A stretch of DNA of 14,463 nt from VBOC01 sp035635475. Its GTDB lineage: Bacteria > Bacteroidota > Ignavibacteria > UBA10030 > SZUA-254. Positions 7,096 to 13,249 of this stretch are shown here, piece after piece. The notes under the pieces are model-generated. The model ran no database searches, was not told the DNA's origin, and was given only the letters and a program-made list of their open reading frames with translations. The stretch lies in NCBI GenBank assembly GCA_035635475.1, contig DASQAZ010000071.1, positions 1-14,463 on the forward strand. Direction: 5' to 3'. Positions within the stretch are counted from its first letter, which is position 1. The number at the start of each line of letters is the position of its first letter. The translations under genes and the position numbers were made by a program.

Positions 7096-8169
7096 ATGTC
7101 TCGCTCCAGGCGGATCGTCATTCTCGCTGAAGGAAAATTCGGGCCGCTCGAATCGAAGACGGCGAATCAGGCGATCCGGTACCTGCCGGATCAGGTGCTC
7201 GGCGTGATCGACAGCCGCAAGGCCGGCCAGAGCGCGCAGGACGTGCTCGGCTTTGGAGGAGCGATACCGATCTTCGCCGACCTGAAATCGTCGCTGCCGC
7301 TCGGTCCGGACACGCTGCTTATCGGCATCGCGCCCACGGGCGGGATGCTGCCTGAGGCGTGGCGGTCAATTATAATTGATGCGATCGCCTCGAAGCTGGA
7401 GGTGATGAGCGGACTGCACACGCGTCTCAGGGACGATGAAGAAATCGCCGGCCTGGCAAGGCGAAACGGCGTCCGGCTGATCGAGCTGCGGGGAATACCT
7501 CCGGAATATGAGGTCGTGGCGCAGGGGCACTGGAAGCAACGGCAGGCGAGAACTATTTTGACGGTCGGCAGCGATTGCAATGTCGGGAAGATGACCGCAT
7601 CGCTCGAATTGCACCGTGAATTTTGCCGCCGGGGATTGAAGTCGGACTTTGTCGCGACCGGGCAGACCGGAATTCTCCTGTCGGGCAGGGGCGTCGCCGT
7701 CGACTCGGTCATCAGCGATTACGTCGCCGGAGCGATCGAGCTCGCGGTTGACAAATCGGCCGCCGCCGGCAGCGAGTTTATTCACATTGAAGGGCAGGGT
7801 TCGCTGACGCATCAGGGATACTCGGGTGTCACACTCGGACTGATGCACGGCGTGATGCCGGATGCGATGGTCATGGTGCACCATCCCGCCCGGCACACCG
7901 ACGACTATGGCTTCCGGATCGACGACCTCAAACGCCTGATTGAGCTGCACGAAATCATTCTCGAGCCGTTCAAGCGCTCGAAGGTCGTGGGCATTGCCGT
8001 CAACACGGTCGGCATGAACGCGCAGGAGATCGCCGCCGCGAAGCGAATGCTGGAGGATCAAACGGGCCTGCCCGCCGCCGATGTCCTGACGGACGGTCCG
8101 GCCATGCTCGCCGATGCCCTCGAACGCTATCTCGAACGGGAAGCTGTTCGCGAGGACATCCGGAGGTGA
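7096..8169 (+). CDS. DUF1611 P-loop protein (DgcN family)
   Basis: The 357-residue protein has an N-terminal Rossmann-like domain (about 1-145; RRIVILAEGKFGPLESKTANQAIRY) and a C-terminal P-loop domain. The Walker A motif is GSDCNVGKMT at 158-167, followed by HIEGQGSLTHQGYSGVTLGLMHG and VHHPARH, all characteristic of DUF1611. One branch, DgcN, has been reported as a D-glutamate N-acetyltransferase in a D-glutamate catabolic route together with DgcA. DUF1611 genes often sit beside a dipeptide epimerase in other genomes. Neither partner is in this window. Instead the gene precedes the lysine genes lysC-lysA-asd by 25 nt, so its substrate here is open. No ribosome site is obvious before ATG 7096; the 7-nt gap suggests coupling to the upstream gene. 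Confidence 0.82.
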   Translation: MSRSRRIVILAEGKFGPLESKTANQAIRYLPDQVLGVIDSRKAGQSAQDVLGFGGAIPIFADLKSSLPLGPDTLLIGIAPTGGMLPEAWRSIIIDAIASKLEVMSGLHTRLRDDEEIAGLARRNGVRLIELRGIPPEYEVVAQGHWKQRQARTILTVGSDCNVGKMTASLELHREFCRRGLKSDFVATGQTGILLSGRGVAVDSVISDYVAGAIELAVDKSAAAGSEFIHIEGQGSLTHQGYSGVTLGLMHGVMPDAMVMVHHPARHTDDYGFRIDDLKRLIELHEIILEPFKRSKVVGIAVNTVGMNAQEIAAAKRMLEDQTGLPAADVLTDGPAMLADALERYLEREAVREDIRR

Positions 8170-8194
8170 ACCGCGCGATACTATCTATAAGCCC

Positions 8195-9628
8195 ATGATT
8201 GTCATGAAGTTCGGCGGCACGTCGGTTGAAGACGCGGCCGCAATCCGGAGGGTGATCGAGATCGTTCGGCGGGACCTAAGCCGGGCCCCGCTCGTCGTCG
8301 TTTCCGCATGCTCGGGAGTGACGAACGACCTCGTCCACGCGGCGCAGGCGGTGCGCGACGGCGACGAAACGCGAGCTCTTTCGATATTGACCGCAGTTCG
8401 GGATCGCCACCGGAAACTCATCGACGAGCTTCTGGAGAAAAAAGACGGACTTCTCAATGTGGTGGACAAACTATTTGACGACCTGCGGAATCTAATCCAT
8501 GGCGTCTACCTGCTGGGCGAGTTGACGAACCGCTCCCTCGACGCGATCACCGGCTGCGGCGAACTGCTTTCTTCGCTGATCATCCATGCGGCAACGGAGG
8601 CATCGGGCGTACCGGCCGCTATCGTCGATGCGCGCCGGGTGATGGCGACCGATCGGTCGTTCGGCACTGCGGTGCCGGAGGTCGGGAAGGTCGGTGCAAG
8701 TGCCAGGGAACTCTTTCTGCCGCCGCTTAAGAGAGGAATGGCGGTTGTGACGCAGGGGTTTATCGGCGCGGCGGAAGACGGAACCCCCACGACGATCGGC
8801 AGGGGCGGTTCCGACCTGAGCGCGTCGATATTCGGGTCGGCGCTCGACGCCGAAGAGATTCAGATCTGGACAGACGTCGACGGGATGATGACCGCCGACC
8901 CGAGGATCATCCGCGAAGCCCGACCCATCGACGTCTTGAGCTTCGACGAGGCGTCGGAGCTGGCATATTTCGGGGCGAAAGTGCTTCATCCGAGGACCAT
9001 CCTGCCGGCGGTCCGGAAGAATATCCCGGTCCGGGTTCTGAATTCCCGGCGTCCGGAGTTTACCGGCACGCTGATCGTCGAGCATAAATCCGGTCCCGAG
9101 TCCCGCCTGCCCCGCAAGCGGGACGAGCGGGACTCGGCGGGACACGGCAGGGATGATCCCGCACAGCGGGATGACGGGGTGATCAAGTCGATCGCCTGCA
9201 AGCGGGGAATCGTCGTGATCAATGTCGGTTCCTCCCGCATGCTCATGGCGCACGGTTTTTTGGCCAGGCTCTTTTCGATTTTTGCCAATTATGAAAAGAG
9301 CGTCGATGTCGTCGCCACCTCGGAGGTGAGCGTTTCGCTTACCGTCGACAGCGAGGACCGGCTGCCGGAAATTATCAGGGATCTCGAGAAGATCGGCGAC
9401 ACGCGCTCCGCCCGGAATAAAGCGATCATCTGTGTCGTCGGCGAGGGGATGAAACATACGCCGGGGATCGCAGCCCGGATTTTCGGCGCCCTGGCCGGTG
9501 CGCGGGTCAATATTGAAATGGTCTCGGAAGGGGCGTCGGAAATAAACCTCACCCTTGTCGTCGACGAAAAAGATGTCGAGAGGGCGGTCAGGGTCCTGCA
9601 TGAAGAGTTTTTTACGGGGAAGGATTAG
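8195..9628 (+). CDS. lysC: Aspartokinase (LysC type) with an internal repeat insertion
   Basis: Phosphorylates L-aspartate, the first step to lysine, threonine and methionine. The protein has 477 residues: a kinase domain with KFGGTS (5-10), GRGGSDLSA (202-210) and WTDVDGMMTADPR (225-237), then a regulatory part with two ACT domains (about 335-477; VINVGSSRMLMAHGFLARLF and VVGEGMKHTPGIAARIFGAL). The architecture resembles monofunctional AKIII, usually controlled by lysine. Between the domains, about residues 300-328 are Arg/Asp-rich and have no counterpart in typical aspartokinases; this DNA is a member of the palindromic repeat family. Start: ATG 8195 gives the standard MIVMKFGGTS beginning. 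ATG 8204 also fits, and a frame open to 8114 overlaps the previous gene and is rejected. The stop is one base before the lysA start. The frame is uninterrupted and all catalytic motifs are intact, so it is probably active. Confidence 0.92.
   Translation: MIVMKFGGTSVEDAAAIRRVIEIVRRDLSRAPLVVVSACSGVTNDLVHAAQAVRDGDETRALSILTAVRDRHRKLIDELLEKKDGLLNVVDKLFDDLRNLIHGVYLLGELTNRSLDAITGCGELLSSLIIHAATEASGVPAAIVDARRVMATDRSFGTAVPEVGKVGASARELFLPPLKRGMAVVTQGFIGAAEDGTPTTIGRGGSDLSASIFGSALDAEEIQIWTDVDGMMTADPRIIREARPIDVLSFDEASELAYFGAKVLHPRTILPAVRKNIPVRVLNSRRPEFTGTLIVEHKSGPESRLPRKRDERDSAGHGRDDPAQRDDGVIKSIACKRGIVVINVGSSRMLMAHGFLARLFSIFANYEKSVDVVATSEVSVSLTVDSEDRLPEIIRDLEKIGDTRSARNKAIICVVGEGMKHTPGIAARIFGALAGARVNIEMVSEGASEINLTLVVDEKDVERAVRVLHEEFFTGKD
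9096..9173. repeat. Composite palindromic repeat inserted in frame in lysC
   Basis: The element starts with 11-bp perfect inverted arms, CCGAGTCCCGC (9096-9106) and GCGGGACTCGG (9127-9137), whose 20-nt loop holds a smaller hairpin, CCCGC-AA-GCGGG (9111-9122). Next come the 18 nt shared exactly with pgpH 3984-4001 (9137-9154). It closes with ATCCCGC-ACA-GCGGGAT (9156-9172), 18 of 19 identical to pgpH 3826-3844. GCGGGAC occurs three times at about 9-10-nt spacing (9118, 9127, 9137). The whole element is open in the lysC frame and falls exactly in the interdomain linker. Confidence 0.78.
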
Positions 9629-9629
9629 A

Positions 9630-10922
9630 TTGGAGCAGTTTCGATATAAAGCCGACCGGTTGTGGTGCGAGCGCACCGACCTCGAGGAGTGCGCGGTGCA
9701 GTTCGGCACGCCGCTTTACGTGTACAGCAGGCAGTCGGTGATCGATCATTGCCGGTGGATCGAGAGCGCCTTCGGCAGCGAGGATCACCTCTCGTGCTAC
9801 GCCCTCAAGGCAAATTCAAATCCGTCTATTCTCCGGATCCTGGCCGGCGAACGCATCGGCGCGGACGTCGGATCGGCCGGCGAGCTCGGCCTGGCCCTGG
9901 ACGCGGGTTTCCCCGCCGGCCAGATCACGTTCAGCGGCGTCGGGAAACGGGACGACGAGCTTGCGGGGGCGATCCGGCAGGATATTCTATCGATCAACGC
10001 CGAGTCTGAGGAAGAACTGAAGGTTATCAGCGGCATCGCGCAAGAGCTTCATAAGAGGGCGAGGGTCTCGGTAAGGGTAAACTTCGACATCCAATCGGAC
10101 ACGCATTCATATTTGACAACGGGCCGCAAGCACAACAAGTTCGGCGTCGAGTTATCCCGTGCAGAAGAGGTGTTCCGGGAGGCCTCGAATTTGCCAGGCA
10201 TCGAGTTGCTCGGCGTCCACAGCCATATCGGTTCGCAGATCACCAGCGGCGAGACATTTGCCGCGGCGGCGCGGGCCATCGTCGAATTGATAGACCGGCT
10301 GCGGCGCCATGGGGTCAAACTCAGCCACCTGAACTTCGGGGGAGGGTTCGGGGTCCGGTACCGGGATTATGTGGCGCACCCGCGGCTGCCCGTGGAGCCC
10401 GAAAACCCGGAATCGAACCTGACGACGGTGAGCATGCTGAAAGAGATTCTGCCCATTCTCCGCAGCGCCGGGTGCAAGATCCTGATTCAGCCCGGCCGGT
10501 CGATGGTCGCCCACGCCGGCATTTTGGTCACGAAAGTATTGTACAAGAAACGAAGCGGCGGGAAAACCTTTATTATCGTCGACGCGGGCATGAACGACCT
10601 GATCAGGCCGAGCCTGTATCAATCCTACCACCAGATCGTGCCGTTGAATGTCCGTCCCGCAGAACGGGATGGCCATGAAGTCGTGGATGTCGTCGGTCCG
10701 CTGTGCGAGACCGGCGATTTCTTCGCCCTGGATCGCGCAATGCCCTCCGTGGAACGCGGCGAGTACCTGGCGGTGTTGTGTACAGGAGCGTACGGTTATG
10801 TGCTTTCGTCGAATTACAACGGGAGGCCCAGGCCCGCGGAAGTCCTGGTGGACGCCGACCGGAGCGAATTAATTTCCGACCGCGAGCCGCTGGAAAAATT
10901 GTTTGCGAAGAGGAGCGTATGA
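9630..10922 (+). CDS. lysA: Diaminopimelate decarboxylase
   Basis: PLP enzyme of the alanine racemase fold (fold III) that decarboxylates meso-diaminopimelate to L-lysine. It has 430 residues, the normal length. Motifs: PLP lysine in SCYALKANSN (K60), HSHIGSQ (197-203), NFGGGFGVRY (235-244), QPGRSMVAHAG (287-297, with Gln where Glu is usual), DAGMNDLIRP (318-327), DVVGPLCETGDFFALDR (353-369, with C359 reaching the partner active site) and GAYGY (386-390). Start: TTG 9630, one base after the lysC stop, has AAGGA 5 nt upstream and gives an ordinary N-terminus. ATG 9600 is in frame but would overlap lysC by 29 nt; which one is used is not certain. The stop overlaps asd by ATGA. A partial copy of the palindrome lies at 10655-10669. 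Confidence 0.93.
   Translation: MEQFRYKADRLWCERTDLEECAVQFGTPLYVYSRQSVIDHCRWIESAFGSEDHLSCYALKANSNPSILRILAGERIGADVGSAGELGLALDAGFPAGQITFSGVGKRDDELAGAIRQDILSINAESEEELKVISGIAQELHKRARVSVRVNFDIQSDTHSYLTTGRKHNKFGVELSRAEEVFREASNLPGIELLGVHSHIGSQITSGETFAAAARAIVELIDRLRRHGVKLSHLNFGGGFGVRYRDYVAHPRLPVEPENPESNLTTVSMLKEILPILRSAGCKILIQPGRSMVAHAGILVTKVLYKKRSGGKTFIIVDAGMNDLIRPSLYQSYHQIVPLNVRPAERDGHEVVDVVGPLCETGDFFALDRAMPSVERGEYLAVLCTGAYGYVLSSNYNGRPRPAEVLVDADRSELISDREPLEKLFAKRSV
10655..10669. repeat. Imperfect palindrome in lysA, possible family member
   Basis: TCCCG and CGGGA arms lie around a 5-nt loop, with a flanking G/T wobble pair. The stretch reads RPAERDG, similar in form to DPAQRDD and DPARRDA at the clear copies. 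The region is one where decarboxylases vary in length and often carry an Arg-Asp-Gly turn, so it could be native. Confidence 0.3.
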
Positions 10923-11917
10923 GCTCGCTGAACGTCGCCGTCGTGGGCGCCACCGGACTTGTCGGCAGAAAGATGCTGCAGGTGCTGGAAGAACGCCGAT
11001 TTCCGGTCGCCGAGCTCCGCCTTCTTGCCTCGGCGCGCTCTGCAGGCCGCTCGATGAAGTTCAACGGGAAGGAATATACCGTCCGGAAGCTCGAGCCCGG
11101 GAGTTTCGAGGGGGTCAAGCTGGCGCTATTTTCCGCGGGAGCGGCCGTGAGCAAGGAATTTGCCCCGGCGGCGGTCAGATCGGGCGCGCTTGTCATTGAT
11201 AACAGCAGCGCGTTCCGAATGGATGAGGGCGTGCCTCTTGTGGTTCCCGAAGTGAATCCCGAGGAGATCGCGAAGCACAAGGGGATCATCGCCAATCCGA
11301 ACTGCTCTACTATACAGATGGTCGTCCCGCTGAAGCCCCTGCACGATCGATGGAAGATCAAACGGCTTGTGATCGCGACGTATCAGTCTGTGACCGGCGC
11401 CGGGAAGCGTGCCCTGAGCCAGCTTGAATCGGAACTTGCGAAGGAACCGAACCCGGAGAGAAAGTTTCCGCATGCGATCGCGTACAATGTGATGCCGCAG
11501 ATCGACGTCTTCTTCGAGGACGGCTATTCGCGCGAGGAGCGCAAGATGAAGGATGAAACGAGAAAGATTCTGGGCGACGGTTCGATACGGATCACCGCGA
11601 CCTGCGTCCGGGTCCCGGTCGTCGGTGGGCACAGCGAGGCCGTCAACGTCGAGTTCGAGCGGCCCTACGATCTCGACGAAGTCCGGAGCGTCCTCGGGCA
11701 AACCCCCGGCGTTTGCATACAGGACGACGTCGGCCAGTCGGTCTATCCGATGCCGATCTGGTCGCATGAAAAGGATGAAATATTCGTCGGGCGCCTCCGC
11801 CGCGACGAGAGCATTCCGAACGGTCTCAATCTCTGGATCGTATCGGACAATTTGCGCAAAGGAGCGGCCACCAACGCCGTCCAGATCGCCGAAGCATGGC
11901 TGAAAAACCGACATTAA
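10919..11917 (+). CDS. asd: Aspartate-semialdehyde dehydrogenase
   Basis: Reduces L-aspartyl-4-phosphate with NADPH to aspartate semialdehyde, the branch point to lysine, threonine and methionine. It has 332 residues. An NADP-binding GATGLVGRKML motif lies at 10-20, the catalytic cysteine at C129 in NPNCSTIQMV, Q156 in TYQSVTGAG, and the substrate-binding R231 and H238 in VRVPVVGGHSEAV. Length and motifs are those of the common bacterial family. The start ATG overlaps the lysA stop (ATGA) and has AGGAG at 10911-10915; the upstream open frame to 10703 lies inside lysA and is not used. With lysC and lysA it forms a compact lysine cassette. The dapA and dapB steps between Asd and LysA are not in the window. 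Confidence 0.95.
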   Translation: MSSLNVAVVGATGLVGRKMLQVLEERRFPVAELRLLASARSAGRSMKFNGKEYTVRKLEPGSFEGVKLALFSAGAAVSKEFAPAAVRSGALVIDNSSAFRMDEGVPLVVPEVNPEEIAKHKGIIANPNCSTIQMVVPLKPLHDRWKIKRLVIATYQSVTGAGKRALSQLESELAKEPNPERKFPHAIAYNVMPQIDVFFEDGYSREERKMKDETRKILGDGSIRITATCVRVPVVGGHSEAVNVEFERPYDLDEVRSVLGQTPGVCIQDDVGQSVYPMPIWSHEKDEIFVGRLRRDESIPNGLNLWIVSDNLRKGAATNAVQIAEAWLKNRH

Positions 11918-11957
11918 ACCACGAACCACTATCACTCAATTCAAAGGAGTACCAACA

Positions 11958-12542
11958 ATGAAGCAGCTCATGGCTTGCGCCCTTCTCTTTTCGACGCTGG
12001 CAGTCGCACACGATATGAAAAGTTTGAAGGTGGGGGAGAGCGTCCCGCCTTTCGCCCTGAAGAACTACGACGGAAAGGAACTCAGCCTCCCGAAGGTATT
12101 GAAAGAAAACAAACTCACCGTCCTCATGTTTATCTCGACGGAATGCCCCGTCTCCAACGGCTACAACGAGCGGATGGAGCAGTTGTATGCGACGTACTCC
12201 AAGAAAGGGGTCGCCGTCATCGGCATCAATGCGAACAAAGCTGAGGATGTGAAAGCCATCGCCGAGCACGCGAAGAAGCACGGCTTCGAGTTTCCGATCC
12301 TCAAGGACGAGCGAAACAAGGTGGCCGATCAATACGGCGCGCAGGTAACCCCGGAAACGTACGTGCTGAACCCGGCGGGCAAGCTGGTCTATCACGGCCG
12401 TATCGATGACAGCAGAAATCCGGCGAAAGTGCAGTCCCATGATCTCGCCGATGCGCTCGACAAGCTGCTCGCCGGTAAGGAAGTGACGGTAACCGAGGCA
12501 AAGGCATTCGGATGCACCATTAAAAGAATCGTCACTGACTAA
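11958..12542 (+). CDS. Exported peroxiredoxin-like (redoxin) protein
   Basis: The 194-residue protein has a short signal peptide (MKQLMACALLFSTLAVA, probable cleavage near residue 17) and a thioredoxin-fold redoxin domain (about 24-170: LKVGESVPPFALKNYDGKEL, then FISTECPVSN). The active site has a single cysteine, C63 in TECPVS, with no CXXC. A second cysteine, C186 in FGCTIKR near the C-terminus, is typical of the PRX-like group that I associate with this motif pair and could act as resolving cysteine. The probable site of action is periplasmic or extracytoplasmic. A good ribosome site AAAGGAG (11943-11949) precedes ATG 11958. The gene is 40 nt after asd and 4 nt before a TlpA-like partner. 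Peroxidase versus thiol-redox function is not decided by sequence. Confidence 0.8.
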   Translation: MKQLMACALLFSTLAVAHDMKSLKVGESVPPFALKNYDGKELSLPKVLKENKLTVLMFISTECPVSNGYNERMEQLYATYSKKGVAVIGINANKAEDVKAIAEHAKKHGFEFPILKDERNKVADQYGAQVTPETYVLNPAGKLVYHGRIDDSRNPAKVQSHDLADALDKLLAGKEVTVTEAKAFGCTIKRIVTD

Positions 12543-12546
12543 AGAC

Positions 12547-13143
12547 GTGCGCAAGGCGGGATTCCGGTTCAAGGATACTATAACCGGCAGGACTCGGCGC
12601 GGGTTCGGATTTCTGATATTTGTGCTGATGATGGTCGCTGCCCCGGCTTGGGGAATCCGAGCGGCTCCCGCAGAGCCGGATCCGGGTGGAAGCCGGGCGG
12701 GGCGCCGCGATCTTCCGAGGGTGGACAAAATCCGGGTCGCCGATCTGAAGGAGATTCTTCGCAAAGACTCGGGAAAGGTCATCCTCGTCAACGCGTGGGC
12801 GACGTGGTGCAAACCCTGCCAGGACGAAATCCCGGGCATTCTCAGGCTGAGGAAGGCGTTTCGGGGGAAGCCCTTTCGTCTGATACTTCTTTCAGCCGAC
12901 GACGCCGACGATCTCAATAAGAAGGTGCGTCCGATGCTGAAGAAGTTCAAGGTGGATTTCCAGTCATACCTGATGAACGACAAGAGCGACCAGGCGTTCA
13001 TCTCCGGGATGAGCAGCGAGTGGAACGGCGCGCTGCCGACGTCCTTCCTCTACGACCGGACCGGCAAGCTGAAGGCGACGCTGGTCGGAGAACGGACTTA
13101 CCGCCAGTTCGAAGACGAGGTGACGAAATTGCTGGAGAACTGA
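12547..13143 (+). CDS. TlpA-like thiol-disulfide oxidoreductase
   Basis: A 198-residue thioredoxin-fold protein with an N-terminal membrane or signal segment (about 19-38, after the basic RTRR). A Pro/Gly/Arg-rich linker (about 40-57) comes next. The thioredoxin domain has the redox motif WCKPC (C88, C91) and the cis-proline in ALPTSF (P164). This is the layout of membrane-tethered TlpA/ResA-like reductants of extracytoplasmic disulfides or cytochrome c apoproteins. It begins with GTG 12547, four bases after the redoxin stop; no strong ribosome site is seen, so coupled translation is likely. Pairing with the single-cysteine redoxin suggests that it may reduce that protein, which is an inference from position. 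The terminator at 13206-13234 follows. Confidence 0.83.
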   Translation: MRKAGFRFKDTITGRTRRGFGFLIFVLMMVAAPAWGIRAAPAEPDPGGSRAGRRDLPRVDKIRVADLKEILRKDSGKVILVNAWATWCKPCQDEIPGILRLRKAFRGKPFRLILLSADDADDLNKKVRPMLKKFKVDFQSYLMNDKSDQAFISGMSSEWNGALPTSFLYDRTGKLKATLVGERTYRQFEDEVTKLLEN

Positions 13144-13159
13144 TGGGCCGGTAGTCTGT

Positions 13160-13188
13160 TTGGAAATCAAGGGCCCAATTGGTATAAT
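13160..13188 (+). promoter_or_regulatory. Sigma-70-type promoter for the homocysteine methyltransferase gene
   Basis: -35 TTGGAA (13160-13165, 4 of 6), a 17-nt spacer, and a perfect -10 TATAAT (13183-13188). Transcription would start near 13195, immediately before a strong hairpin, giving a leader of about 55 nt. The position lies in the only intergenic gap of about 100 nt after the long + strand run. Confidence 0.55.
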
Positions 13189-13197
13189 AAAAAAGTC

Positions 13198-13228
13198 ATC
13201 CCGCCATCCCTCACCTGGGTGACGGGAT
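13198..13228. repeat. Intergenic hairpin related to the palindromic repeat family
   Basis: ATCCCG (13198-13203) and CGGGAT (13223-13228) are outer arms identical to those of the coding-region palindromes. They enclose a second stem TCACC/GGTGA (13211-13222). On the minus strand the hairpin is followed by GAC and six T residues, so it could stop transcription both ways. Confidence 0.5.
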
Positions 13229-13234
13229 TTTTTT
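13206..13234 (+). terminator. Intrinsic terminator
   Basis: Stem ATCCCTCACC (13206-13215), loop TG, then GGTGA-C-GGGAT (13218-13228, one bulged C), followed directly by seven T residues (13228-13234). It lies 63 nt after the TlpA-like stop and is the only clear intrinsic terminator after the run that starts at pgpH. It is also downstream of the promoter at 13160-13188, so it may attenuate the next gene. Confidence 0.75.
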
Positions 13235-13249
13235 AATCACCCGGAGCGC

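Noticed and set aside
8170..8194. Possible lysine riboswitch before lysC
   Set aside because: Only 25 nt separate the DUF1611 stop from the lysC start, far too short for a lysine aptamer of about 170 nt.
8492..9709. Minus-strand open frame of 405 codons opposite lysC
   Set aside because: Shadow of the lysC codon pattern; no motif, no ribosome site, and it crosses the lysC/lysA junction.
12043..12060. GTCCCGCCTTTCGCC in the redoxin gene as another repeat copy
   Set aside because: It lacks the GCGGGA right arm and codes the conserved VPPFAL stretch of the family, so it is native.
13189..13249. SAM or cobalamin riboswitch before the methionine-synthesis gene
   Set aside because: The leader is about 55 nt and holds just one nested hairpin; it lacks the multi-helix folds of known SAM or B12 aptamers.
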